A stretch of DNA of 37,199 bases. Origin: Rheinheimera baltica DSM 14885 (GTDB taxonomy: Bacteria; Pseudomonadota; Gammaproteobacteria; Enterobacterales; Alteromonadaceae). Position 1 is the stretch's first letter. Each line of letters opens with the position of its first letter. Shown piece after piece: positions 30,173 through 36,724 of the stretch. The position numbers and the translations under genes were made by a program. A model generated the notes under the pieces. The model worked only from the letters and a program-made list of their open reading frames with translations. It had not been told where the DNA came from and did no database searches. Location: positions 1-37,199 of the forward strand of contig NZ_AUDG01000043.1 of the NCBI RefSeq assembly GCF_000425345.1. The letters are read 5' to 3'.

Positions 30173-30877
30173 TTATTCCGGCAATAAGCGACGGCTAACT
30201 TCACCGTTACTGCTTTCCATTTGCTGCCACTCCATGCCATCCTCTGAGATCTTCAGTTTTATATAAATAATATTTTCCGGTTTTTCTTCCCTAAGCTTAT
30301 GCGACTCTGCAATCACATTTAAATTTTCAATCACTTTGCGCTGGCTTAGTACTTTAATTTCTTGTGTTGCAACCGCCGCGACGCGAGCGGTGATCTGCTC
30401 AATATTGAGCTTAGGCATGCTTTCGCGGCTTACCAATTGATACTCATCAGCCAACTGCACTAACTGGCGCACTGCCAACTTGCTGTATTCCTCAACCGGC
30501 GCCATATCCTGTTTAATACGCAACGATTGTTCCAGCGAATGGGTTTGCTCAACTAATACCGCCCGCAAGGCTTTAGACGCTTTAGCGGGCAAACTGCTGC
30601 GGCCCAGGCTGTTGGTCAGCTCTTTGTACATTAGGCTGTTAAACTTGGTGTTATCAATGGGTTGGTACTGCGTTTCGGTCTTCTCAGTTAAAGCATCCAG
30701 TGCAACAGGAATGGTAAGTTCAACATCGCCCACCCGCATATGCGGTACAGCAAAATGTTTTAACAAGTCATGCTTGGCATACTCTTCGGCGACCTTAACG
30801 GTTTGAATATCCGCCATCACTCTGGCGTTGGTAATACTGCTAATAATACTGCCCAAATACTCGTTTAAATTCGGCAT
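30173..30877 (-). CDS. Unrecognised protein, second gene of the DUF2589 cluster
   Basis: The 234-residue cytosolic-looking protein has no signal or membrane segment. The N-terminal helix (MPNLNEYLGSIISSITNARV) begins with MPNL, like the DUF2589 gene before it. A block HFAVPHMRVGDVELTIPVAL (about 40-59) resembles the 'PxxRIxExxIxF' strand motif of DUF2589 proteins, which hints at distant kinship (inference). The middle is helical and charged. The C-terminus (EKPENIIYIKLKISEDGMEW) looks like a beta-strand tail. AGGGA lies eight bases before the ATG. I cannot assign a function. Confidence 0.8.
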   Translation of the reverse strand: MPNLNEYLGSIISSITNARVMADIQTVKVAEEYAKHDLLKHFAVPHMRVGDVELTIPVALDALTEKTETQYQPIDNTKFNSLMYKELTNSLGRSSLPAKASKALRAVLVEQTHSLEQSLRIKQDMAPVEEYSKLAVRQLVQLADEYQLVSRESMPKLNIEQITARVAAVATQEIKVLSQRKVIENLNVIAESHKLREEKPENIIYIKLKISEDGMEWQQMESSNGEVSRRLLPE

Positions 30878-30898
30878 AATGCTGTCCCTGTTAAACCA

Positions 30899-30925
30899 GG
30901 CTGGCAGCCGTTAGTACTGCCAGCC
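30899..30925 (-). repeat. strong intergenic hairpin inside the DUF2589 cluster
   Basis: GGCTGGCAG (30899-30907) and CTGCCAGCC (30917-30925) form a perfect 9-bp G+C-rich stem with a 9-nt loop, between the first and second genes of the cluster. No T-run follows, so it is not a standard terminator; an RNA processing or stability element is more likely. Confidence 0.65.
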
Positions 30926-30945
30926 CCAAACCAGATTAGTGCCAA

Positions 30946-31554
30946 TTAGGCGCTAACAATACTGTCTTCCAGCATCGTTAAGATCCTATCTAACCCTGCT
31001 GGTATTTCGTCATTTAATGCGGTTACCTTTACCCCAAGGTTGTAGGTTTTCTCAACACTAACCCCGCGGGTAGAAGAGCGCTTGTAAGACGCCGACGCTT
31101 TAAAGTTTACAATCTTATAGTTGATGCCCAGCTCAGCACTGGCAGCAAATTCACTCGACACATTGGAGGTTTCGGTAGAGGTTAGCTTGGCATTGAAATC
31201 GATGGTCATTTCTTCAATACGCAAAGCTGGTATGGTTAACATGGTTAAAAACGGCACCTTTATCGCAACATCGGTCGAAATAAAATTGCTGGTAACATCG
31301 GTGCCCGGTGGCAAACCTTCATCGGTCAATTGCTGCGCCGTTTTGCCGACATGGGGGTTAGGCGTTGATTTAGTAAATTCAAAATCAACATAACGTAAGG
31401 CTTTAGTACCGTTAATGTCTTCAAAGCCTACGGCCTGAATAAAGCTCACTTGCGACATAGACGCCGCATGTTGCGCTTGCACAGCAGCCTGCATTGGGCC
31501 ACCAATATAAACGCTAAAATCTAAACTATTGAGTTCCTGCACCAGATTTGGCAT
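30946..31554 (-). CDS. DUF2589 domain-containing protein
   Basis: The 202-residue protein matches the uncharacterised DUF2589 family. The N-terminal helix carries IGGPMQAAVQAQHAASMSQV and SFIQAVGF (about 16-43). A central beta-rich part contains VPFLTMLTIPALRIEEMTID followed by FNAKL. The C-terminal strand and helix are VKVTALNDEIPAGLDRILTM. No signal peptide, membrane segment or catalytic motif is seen; it looks like a cytosolic structural or assembly protein, but that is inference. GGGAG lies upstream of ATG 31554, which I prefer to the in-frame GTG at 31563. It heads a three-gene minus-strand unit and is divergent from a LytTR two-component operon. Confidence 0.85.
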   Translation of the reverse strand: MPNLVQELNSLDFSVYIGGPMQAAVQAQHAASMSQVSFIQAVGFEDINGTKALRYVDFEFTKSTPNPHVGKTAQQLTDEGLPPGTDVTSNFISTDVAIKVPFLTMLTIPALRIEEMTIDFNAKLTSTETSNVSSEFAASAELGINYKIVNFKASASYKRSSTRGVSVEKTYNLGVKVTALNDEIPAGLDRILTMLEDSIVSA

Positions 31555-31880
31555 AACTCTCACTCCCTGCTCACTGTACCTACTCTGTTAAGGCTTTTCG
31601 GTTGCCGCCGACTACCTATCCGTACCCGCTCGCCGGCCTTGAACAACAGCTATTACAGAGGATAAATCAGTACTAGCCCGGCAGAGTGTTAAAGCCTAGC
31701 TGGCAGCAGAGGAATATCCAGAGAGAAAACAGGTAATTTAGTTACATTAAATTGATAAATATCTGACAAATCCGGGGCAATTCTAACCGCCTGTCACCGC
31801 TTTAAACCGTAAATCACTTTTTTTAATTTTGGCCTAGGGTATGTCGCTATATTGGCCTCTCCAACCAAGAGGATAATATT
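31555..31880. promoter_or_regulatory. 326-bp divergent control region of the DUF2589 cluster and the LytS/LytTR operon
   Basis: No gene is visible. For the minus-strand cluster, a sigma-70-like promoter is TTGTCA (31769-31764), a 17-bp spacer and TGTAAC (31746-31741). For the plus-strand operon, a -10-like TATATT lies at 31848-31853 with no good -35, as in activator-dependent promoters. AGAGGA precedes the ATG at 31881. Three evenly spaced ACCG repeats lie between the two promoters. Confidence 0.5.
31786..31810. promoter_or_regulatory. three ACCG(C/T) repeats with 10-bp period, candidate LytTR operator
   Basis: ACCGC (31786-31790), ACCGC (31796-31800) and ACCGT (31806-31810) recur at exactly 10 bp, one helical turn. 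The E. coli LytTR regulator YehT/BtsR is known to bind direct repeats of ACC(G/A)CT(C/T)A; the central copy here reads ACCGCTTT. A LytTR regulator is encoded 1.5 kb away. The repeats are seen; the binding is inferred. Confidence 0.45.
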
Positions 31881-32132
31881 ATGTTTGAACAAACCGAGTT
31901 TTTTCACCAATTAAGCCAAATGAGCCCGTTGTTTTGGGTAGCGTTTATACCGAGCTTTCTGGCCATCTATTTTTTGCCCAGCATTGTAGCCAGCTTTCGT
32001 AACCGCCAGCACTTGGGCAAAATATTTCTGGCCAATATCCCAGCCGGGTTTTCCTGGATAGCCTGGGTAGCACTTATTGTCTGGGCCTTTACCGGTAAAC
32101 AGAAAAAATCAGTCGAACAAACAGCAACATAA
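31881..32132 (+). CDS. Superinfection immunity (Imm-like) small membrane protein
   Basis: The 83-residue protein has two membrane helices (about 16-36, PLFWVAFIPSFLAIYFLPSI; about 53-72, IPAGFSWIAWVALIVWAFTG) and a charged loop FRNRQHLGKIF between them. The LPSIVA / N-x-x-x-G-x-x-W-I-x-W-V-A-L-x-W-A pattern is that of the 'superinfection immunity protein' family, named for T4 Imm. T4 Imm blocks DNA entry of related phages at the inner membrane. Many bacterial members are not in prophages and have no proven role. Here it is the first gene of an operon, ten bases before a LytS-type sensor kinase, so it may instead be an accessory or signal partner of that kinase. Confidence 0.8.
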   Translation: MFEQTEFFHQLSQMSPLFWVAFIPSFLAIYFLPSIVASFRNRQHLGKIFLANIPAGFSWIAWVALIVWAFTGKQKKSVEQTAT

Positions 32133-32142
32133 ATAGTACACT

Positions 32143-33294
32143 GTGAATACGTCGTTTTTTGTTTATTTAGGTTTTAGTAAAGCGCCAATGATCACATTAC
32201 ACGCTTTTAGCCAGCGCATTGCTTTGGACAACTGCAGCCGCGCCTATTTATGGGCGCAGTTGTTAACGATGCTGATTTACACCGGCTATTTTATGGCGTA
32301 CACCCTGCCCTTGTTGACGAGTGAGCAGACTAATTTGCACTTACTGTTTTTGGTTAAGTACAGCATTGAAGCAGCGTGTTTTGTGTTGCTAAGCAATTTG
32401 CTGCTGCGCCCACTGCTTAAAGCTGACAATGTTCGTGCGCACAAACGCTGGTTACTGTTTACTTTACTGCTGGTACTGGCAGCGTTACTGCAAACTCTGG
32501 TGTCTTATGGTCTTTCCAGTTTGGAAGCATTAAAACATACCGATATGAGCACGGTAACAGTACTGACAGACGAACAAAACTCGCCACTGCAAATGAATTT
32601 CAGCTTCAGTTTTATGATGATTGCACTGATGAGCTCATTTAGTGTGATGTATTTGGTTTGGGGTGCCGGCTATATTGCCTGGCAAAGCCGGCAGACGCGT
32701 AAAGCCTTGCAGCAACAAATGCAGCAAGCTCAGCTACAGCAACTTACTAACCAACTTAGCCCGCACTTTTTATTTAATGCGTTTAACAGTATCCGCGCCC
32801 TCATTTTTGAAGATCAGCATAAAGCCGCCGACACGGTTACGCGATTATCAGAGCTGTTTCGCTTTCACTTGCAGGCACACTTACAGCCAGAGTCTACCCT
32901 GGCGCAAGAATGGCAGTTAACAGAGCAATATTTGGCCATTGAGCAAGTACGGCTAGAGCAGCGTCTACAATTTAGCTGTACCATTGCCGAAGAACTATGG
33001 CAGTGCAAGTTACCCACGCTTAGCCTGCTCACCTTGGTTGAAAACGCCATTAAGCATGGCATAGCGCCCAATGTGGCCCCGGGTACACTCAGCATTAGTG
33101 CAACAGTATCAGATAAAGGCTGGCAGCTAAACGTCAGTAACACTACGCTTAGTGCCACGCAGCAAGCAGGTACCGGCACCGGGATAACTAACTTACGCCA
33201 GCGCTTGCAATTAATGTACGCCGATAACGCCCGGTTGCAGCTTCAGCACCACAACAACCAATTTAGTGCCAGTGTGGAATTTAACCATGTATAA
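32143..33294 (+). CDS. LytS/YehU-type sensor histidine kinase
   Basis: The roughly 383-residue kinase has four N-terminal membrane helices: near 37-60 (AYLWAQLLTMLIYTGYFMAY), 68-93, 103-125 and 150-178. A glutamine-rich linker helix follows, then the His_kinase domain with H-box LSPHFLFNAFNSIRALI and N-box LLTLVENAIKHGI. A GTGIG-type ATP-lid segment is AGTGTGITNLRQRLQLMY. It lacks separate PAS or GAF sensing domains, so the membrane part is the likely sensor. The start is uncertain: GTG 32143 has no ribosome site and ATG 32188 has a weak one. The gene overlaps the response-regulator gene by eight bases, confirming the pair. Confidence 0.9.
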   Translation: MNTSFFVYLGFSKAPMITLHAFSQRIALDNCSRAYLWAQLLTMLIYTGYFMAYTLPLLTSEQTNLHLLFLVKYSIEAACFVLLSNLLLRPLLKADNVRAHKRWLLFTLLLVLAALLQTLVSYGLSSLEALKHTDMSTVTVLTDEQNSPLQMNFSFSFMMIALMSSFSVMYLVWGAGYIAWQSRQTRKALQQQMQQAQLQQLTNQLSPHFLFNAFNSIRALIFEDQHKAADTVTRLSELFRFHLQAHLQPESTLAQEWQLTEQYLAIEQVRLEQRLQFSCTIAEELWQCKLPTLSLLTLVENAIKHGIAPNVAPGTLSISATVSDKGWQLNVSNTTLSATQQAGTGTGITNLRQRLQLMYADNARLQLQHHNNQFSASVEFNHV

Positions 33295-34006
33295 CTGCCT
33301 GCTGGTGGATGACGAACGCTTAGCCCGCAGCGAGCTAAAGCGTTTACTAAAAATGCATCCACAATGCGTTATAACCGCTGAAGCCAGCAGTGGTGAAGAG
33401 GCATTACAGCAACTGACCAGCCACAAAATTGATTTAGTCTTTCTCGATATTCAAATGCCGGGGTTAACGGGCTTACAATTAGCAGAGCATATTCCCGCCA
33501 ATACGCAGTTTATCTTTTGCACCGCCTTTAACAGCTTTGCGCTGGATGCATTTGAATTAAATGCAGTAGATTATTTGTTAAAGCCCATCGCACCCGAGCG
33601 ACTGGCTAAAGCCCTGCAGAAACTGCGCCCCACCAATGACAATAACAATGCTACTGTGCATTACCTGGCCGAACAGCACGGTATTTTACTTAAATTTGGC
33701 GACAGCCAACGCGTGGTAAGGCTAAACGAGATAAGCCGGTTTGAGAGTATTGGTAATCACGCCGCGGTATATACACCTTACGGCAAAAGCTTTATTCATA
33801 GCTCACTGGCAAAAATTGAACAAAAGCTCGACCCGGAATTATTTTTTAAAGCCAGCCGCGCTGACATTGTGCGTATTAGTGCCATCAGCCATATTGAGCC
33901 ATCTATCGCCGAGGGTGGTTTAGTGGCAATATTACAAGACGGCCAACAAGTAGATGTTAGCCGCCGCCAGGCACAGCAGCTAAAACAACAATTTAGCGCG
34001 TTTTAA
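33287..34006 (+). CDS. LytTR family response regulator
   Basis: The 239-residue protein has a receiver domain (1-118) with the acidic pair Asp8-Asp9, phosphoacceptor Asp54 in VFLDIQMPGL and Lys99 in YLLKPI. The LytTR DNA-binding domain (about 135-235) includes ESIGNHAAVYTPYGKSFIHS, LFFKASRADIVRISAIS and VDVSRRQAQQLKQQF. It partners the kinase directly upstream. The frame is open to 33266, but ATG 33287 starts MYNCLLVDDERLARS, the usual family start. Likely targets are its own operon and possibly the divergent DUF2589 cluster, via the ACCG repeats (inference). Confidence 0.92.
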   Translation: MYNCLLVDDERLARSELKRLLKMHPQCVITAEASSGEEALQQLTSHKIDLVFLDIQMPGLTGLQLAEHIPANTQFIFCTAFNSFALDAFELNAVDYLLKPIAPERLAKALQKLRPTNDNNNATVHYLAEQHGILLKFGDSQRVVRLNEISRFESIGNHAAVYTPYGKSFIHSSLAKIEQKLDPELFFKASRADIVRISAISHIEPSIAEGGLVAILQDGQQVDVSRRQAQQLKQQFSAF

Positions 34007-34039
34007 CTACTGCCATTATAACTGCTAATGAATTAACCA

Positions 34040-34912
34040 CTAAAGCTGCTGGCGATACCACTCGCCTAAAATCAGGCTGGCAGCTACGCTAACATTTAGT
34101 GATTCAACCTTGCCAGAGCCTGGTATTTGCAGCGCAATATCGGCGCTTTTAGCCACATTTTTCGACACACCAAACATCTCTTCGCCAAAAACCACCACCA
34201 CTTTAGCGGGAAGCTGACTTTGATACAGCGAGGTGCCACCATGGCTAGAGGTAGTAATCAGTGTATAACCGGCTTCTTTACACAGTTGTAATGCTAACGG
34301 CAAATTGTCGCAACGTAAGCCATCGACAAACTCACCGCCGCCCTCTGCCGTTCGCAGCGCCGCTCCAGATTGCAGCAGCTCAGGTTGTTTCATAATAATA
34401 CCGCCAACACCAAAGTGCGCACAGCTGCGGGTAATAGCGCCTAAATTGTGTGGGTTGCCCACACCATCAAGTGCCAATAAACAATCTTGTTTTCGGCCTT
34501 TTTGCTGTAAATACGTGGCCAGGTTTTGCTGTGGCTTGCGCTTTACCAGCAATACCACACCACCGTGATGGCCGCTACCGGCCACCTTCTCCAGTTCGGC
34601 GTCATCCACGATGTGGTAAGCTTTTTTAGCACCAGCTAAATACTTCATTACATCGGCAAACTTAGGTGCCATTTGCTGTGAAATATACAGCCGAATTAGC
34701 GCATCCGGCCGTTGGCTAAACAACACCCGACAGGCATTTTCACCGTATACCTTGCTTTCATCATCTTGCACCACTTTTACCGGCCTGGCCGACTGCGGTT
34801 TTGCACGCTCCGCATTACGATTTGGCTTATTGGTGGCAGCCTTATCGGTTTTAGTCCAAGGCTTATGTAACGGGTTGGCAGCTTTGCCGTTTTTGGGCTT
34901 AGGGTATGACAT
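34040..34912 (-). CDS. yfiF: TrmH/SpoU family RNA 2'-O-methyltransferase, YfiF-like
   Basis: The 290-residue protein has a basic, low-complexity N-terminus (1-50) rich in K/A/N. The SpoU substrate-binding domain (about 55-130) contains YGENACRVLFSQRPDALIRL and GSGHHGGVVLLV. The knotted SpoU methyltransferase domain has LLALDGVGNPHNLGAITRSC, VVVFGEEMFGVSK and IPGSGKVESLNVSVAASLIL. The three SpoU motifs are complete, so it is probably active; the RNA target of YfiF is not established to my knowledge. It is shorter than E. coli YfiF (345 aa), with the difference mostly in the N-terminal tail. GGAA precedes the ATG. It is monocistronic and convergent with the LytTR gene. Confidence 0.88.
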   Translation of the reverse strand: MSYPKPKNGKAANPLHKPWTKTDKAATNKPNRNAERAKPQSARPVKVVQDDESKVYGENACRVLFSQRPDALIRLYISQQMAPKFADVMKYLAGAKKAYHIVDDAELEKVAGSGHHGGVVLLVKRKPQQNLATYLQQKGRKQDCLLALDGVGNPHNLGAITRSCAHFGVGGIIMKQPELLQSGAALRTAEGGGEFVDGLRCDNLPLALQLCKEAGYTLITTSSHGGTSLYQSQLPAKVVVVFGEEMFGVSKNVAKSADIALQIPGSGKVESLNVSVAASLILGEWYRQQL

Positions 34913-35254
34913 AGAAATTCCTGCGAGTGCCTATCGGGCAATAATCTTTAATGCGCTGAATTTTAACAGCTGCGTCTAAACATTACTTGTATTTTGCTAC
35001 CTACAATTTTATGTCATTAACCGCACCGGCTACGTGCTGGTTTTGTTACCACTATAATTCGCATAACATAAATATCTAGCAAGCCACCCCCCAAGCACAT
35101 TTGGCAATACTGAATGGCAATACAACAGAGTTTTAGACCTAGCCTCAGGTTGCTTACAGAAGTAGCATATTGCGCTTAGTACCAACAGCAATTAGTAGGA
35201 AGAGAGCAGACGTTTATAGCATCATCAAACGTCCGTAATCAATGACAAAGCAAT
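34913..35254. other. 342-bp intergenic region
   Basis: No gene or RNA is recognised. It holds a 9-bp direct repeat, TGGCAATAC at 35102-35110 and 35115-35123. A dyad GACGTTT (35209-35215) / AAACGTC (35227-35233) lies 22 bp after the esterase stop; it has no T-run but could be a weak terminator on the minus strand. The left part presumably contains the yfiF promoter, which I cannot place. Confidence 0.4.
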
Positions 35255-36460
35255 TTAGATGTTACCTTGGGCAACAGCCACCATATCTTGTAAATAATCT
35301 ATTACTGACGGCTCGCTTACCCCTTTTTTCTTAACTATTTTAATAGCGGCTTCAAAATTAGCTTTTGCCAGAGCAAATTGCTTAGTTCTTAAGTAGCCGC
35401 TACCTAAGCTACTGAATGCAAATGATGAATTAGGATAAGTATCAGCAAATAGTTTCAAGGTATCAATTGCTTGACTATCCCTCTGATTGGAAAACTGTGC
35501 ATCAGCTAAATCAGAAAATACTATTTCAGGAATTAACACCGGATATTTGTATCGATTTGATAGTGTAGAATAATACTTTTGAATGTCACTGATTGAACCA
35601 TAAGCAGCAAGTTCATCGCTTACATTAAAATTAATATCTTCAAATAAGTACTGTAACCCCTGGTAAACACTGGGGTAAATGGTGGACTGATGTGTTTCAT
35701 TTTCGAATTGATTAAAATTCCAATTTAGCGATTCAGGTGCAACCTCTTCAAGCTTTGAGGCTATTCTTAACGCATTTGAGTACATTCCACTGCCTTCACC
35801 TGCAACGCTTAAAAATAGGTTGCCACCAAAGTCCTTTTTCTGGGTACTAAATTTACTTAAGTTTTGGTCTATTTCATCATTACCCCACCATGCAGCAGGG
35901 CTAATTAACAAGTAGTTTGTAAAGGTTTCTGGTGAGTTGACTAAGGTGTGTAATCCATAAACCCCTGCATTTGAATAACCTATCATCGTGCGGTTAGGCA
36001 ATACGGGATAATTATTTTCAATGTATGGAAAAAGCTCAGATTCCAAAAATGTAGTAAATGCTTCTGTACCACCAAATTGAGGAAACTTTTGGCTAATCCA
36101 GGTTTGACTTTTGCTCTTCGGTTCACCGTTAATAGGCGGTAAGTAATCTCTGACTCTAATCGTTGTTTCAATGCCAACAACAATTGATGGCGGAATTTTT
36201 CGTGTCGTTATAAGTGATTCAACAATACCAATAGTAGATGTAAATAGATGCTCTGCATCAAAAAGGTAAATAACTTGATAAGTTTGGTTTTTATCAAAGT
36301 TTGGAGGTGTGTAAATTAATATATTTCTCTTTTCTTTTAATTGGTTAGAATCAATAACCACCTTAGATGCCAAACTATAATCTTCCTTTGATACAACATC
36401 TGTAGCGAAAGCTAATTTGTTAAAAAGTAACACCATTAATAAGCTGATGAAGGGTCTCAT
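35255..36460 (-). CDS. Exported putative esterase (PF00756-type) with C-terminal TPR
   Basis: The 401-residue protein starts with a signal peptide (MRPFISLLMVLLFNKLAFAT). The alpha/beta-hydrolase domain of the esterase D/IroE/Fes type follows (about 25-275). The nucleophile elbow is GYSNAG (161-166, Ser163), with NYLLISPAAWWG after it, and a likely catalytic histidine is His257 in ENETHQSTIYPSVYQGLQYL. The C-terminus (about 310-400) has TPR-like helices (AFSSLGSGYLRTKQFALAKA). The substrate is unknown; relatives hydrolyse siderophore or acyl esters. AAGGAG precedes the ATG. The coding sequence is visibly richer in A+T than its neighbours and lies beside an IS, suggesting acquisition by transfer. 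Confidence 0.85.
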   Translation of the reverse strand: MRPFISLLMVLLFNKLAFATDVVSKEDYSLASKVVIDSNQLKEKRNILIYTPPNFDKNQTYQVIYLFDAEHLFTSTIGIVESLITTRKIPPSIVVGIETTIRVRDYLPPINGEPKSKSQTWISQKFPQFGGTEAFTTFLESELFPYIENNYPVLPNRTMIGYSNAGVYGLHTLVNSPETFTNYLLISPAAWWGNDEIDQNLSKFSTQKKDFGGNLFLSVAGEGSGMYSNALRIASKLEEVAPESLNWNFNQFENETHQSTIYPSVYQGLQYLFEDINFNVSDELAAYGSISDIQKYYSTLSNRYKYPVLIPEIVFSDLADAQFSNQRDSQAIDTLKLFADTYPNSSFAFSSLGSGYLRTKQFALAKANFEAAIKIVKKKGVSEPSVIDYLQDMVAVAQGNI

Positions 36461-36548
36461 GCTCTCTCCTTAGTTTAATATCCTTTAATATCAGTACATT
36501 ACCATTACGAAAATTAAACGGCCACTTAATTAACGTTTAATAAACATC

Positions 36549-36572
36549 AAGTGTAAAAATGACACTACACTT
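36549..36572. promoter_or_regulatory. dyad upstream of the esterase gene, candidate operator
   Basis: AAGTGTA (36549-36555) and TACACTT (36566-36572) form a perfect 7-bp inverted repeat with a 10-bp spacer, about 90-110 bp before the esterase ATG. The regulator is unknown. Confidence 0.35.
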
Positions 36573-36724
36573 CGAATTGTAAAAATGGGAGCGAATCACC
36601 AAAACCTTAAAATGTTGATAGCTATGGTATTTAATGAGGATTATTGGGTCAGAACAAAATTAACCTCCATTGGCAACTTAACTATTGGTTCACCACTAAC
36701 TGATCCGTACCAACACTTTTGGAC

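Noticed and set aside
31881..32132. Prophage remnant as explanation for the Imm-like gene
   Set aside because: No integrase, capsid, tail or lysis genes and no att-like repeats are present; the gene is embedded in a two-component operon.
32663..32920. Plus-strand ORF within the sensor kinase gene
   Set aside because: Alternative frame of the conserved histidine-kinase domain.
35209..35233. Dyad after the esterase as an integron attC site
   Set aside because: It lacks the conserved core sites and the paired box structure of attC; it is a simple 7-bp hairpin.
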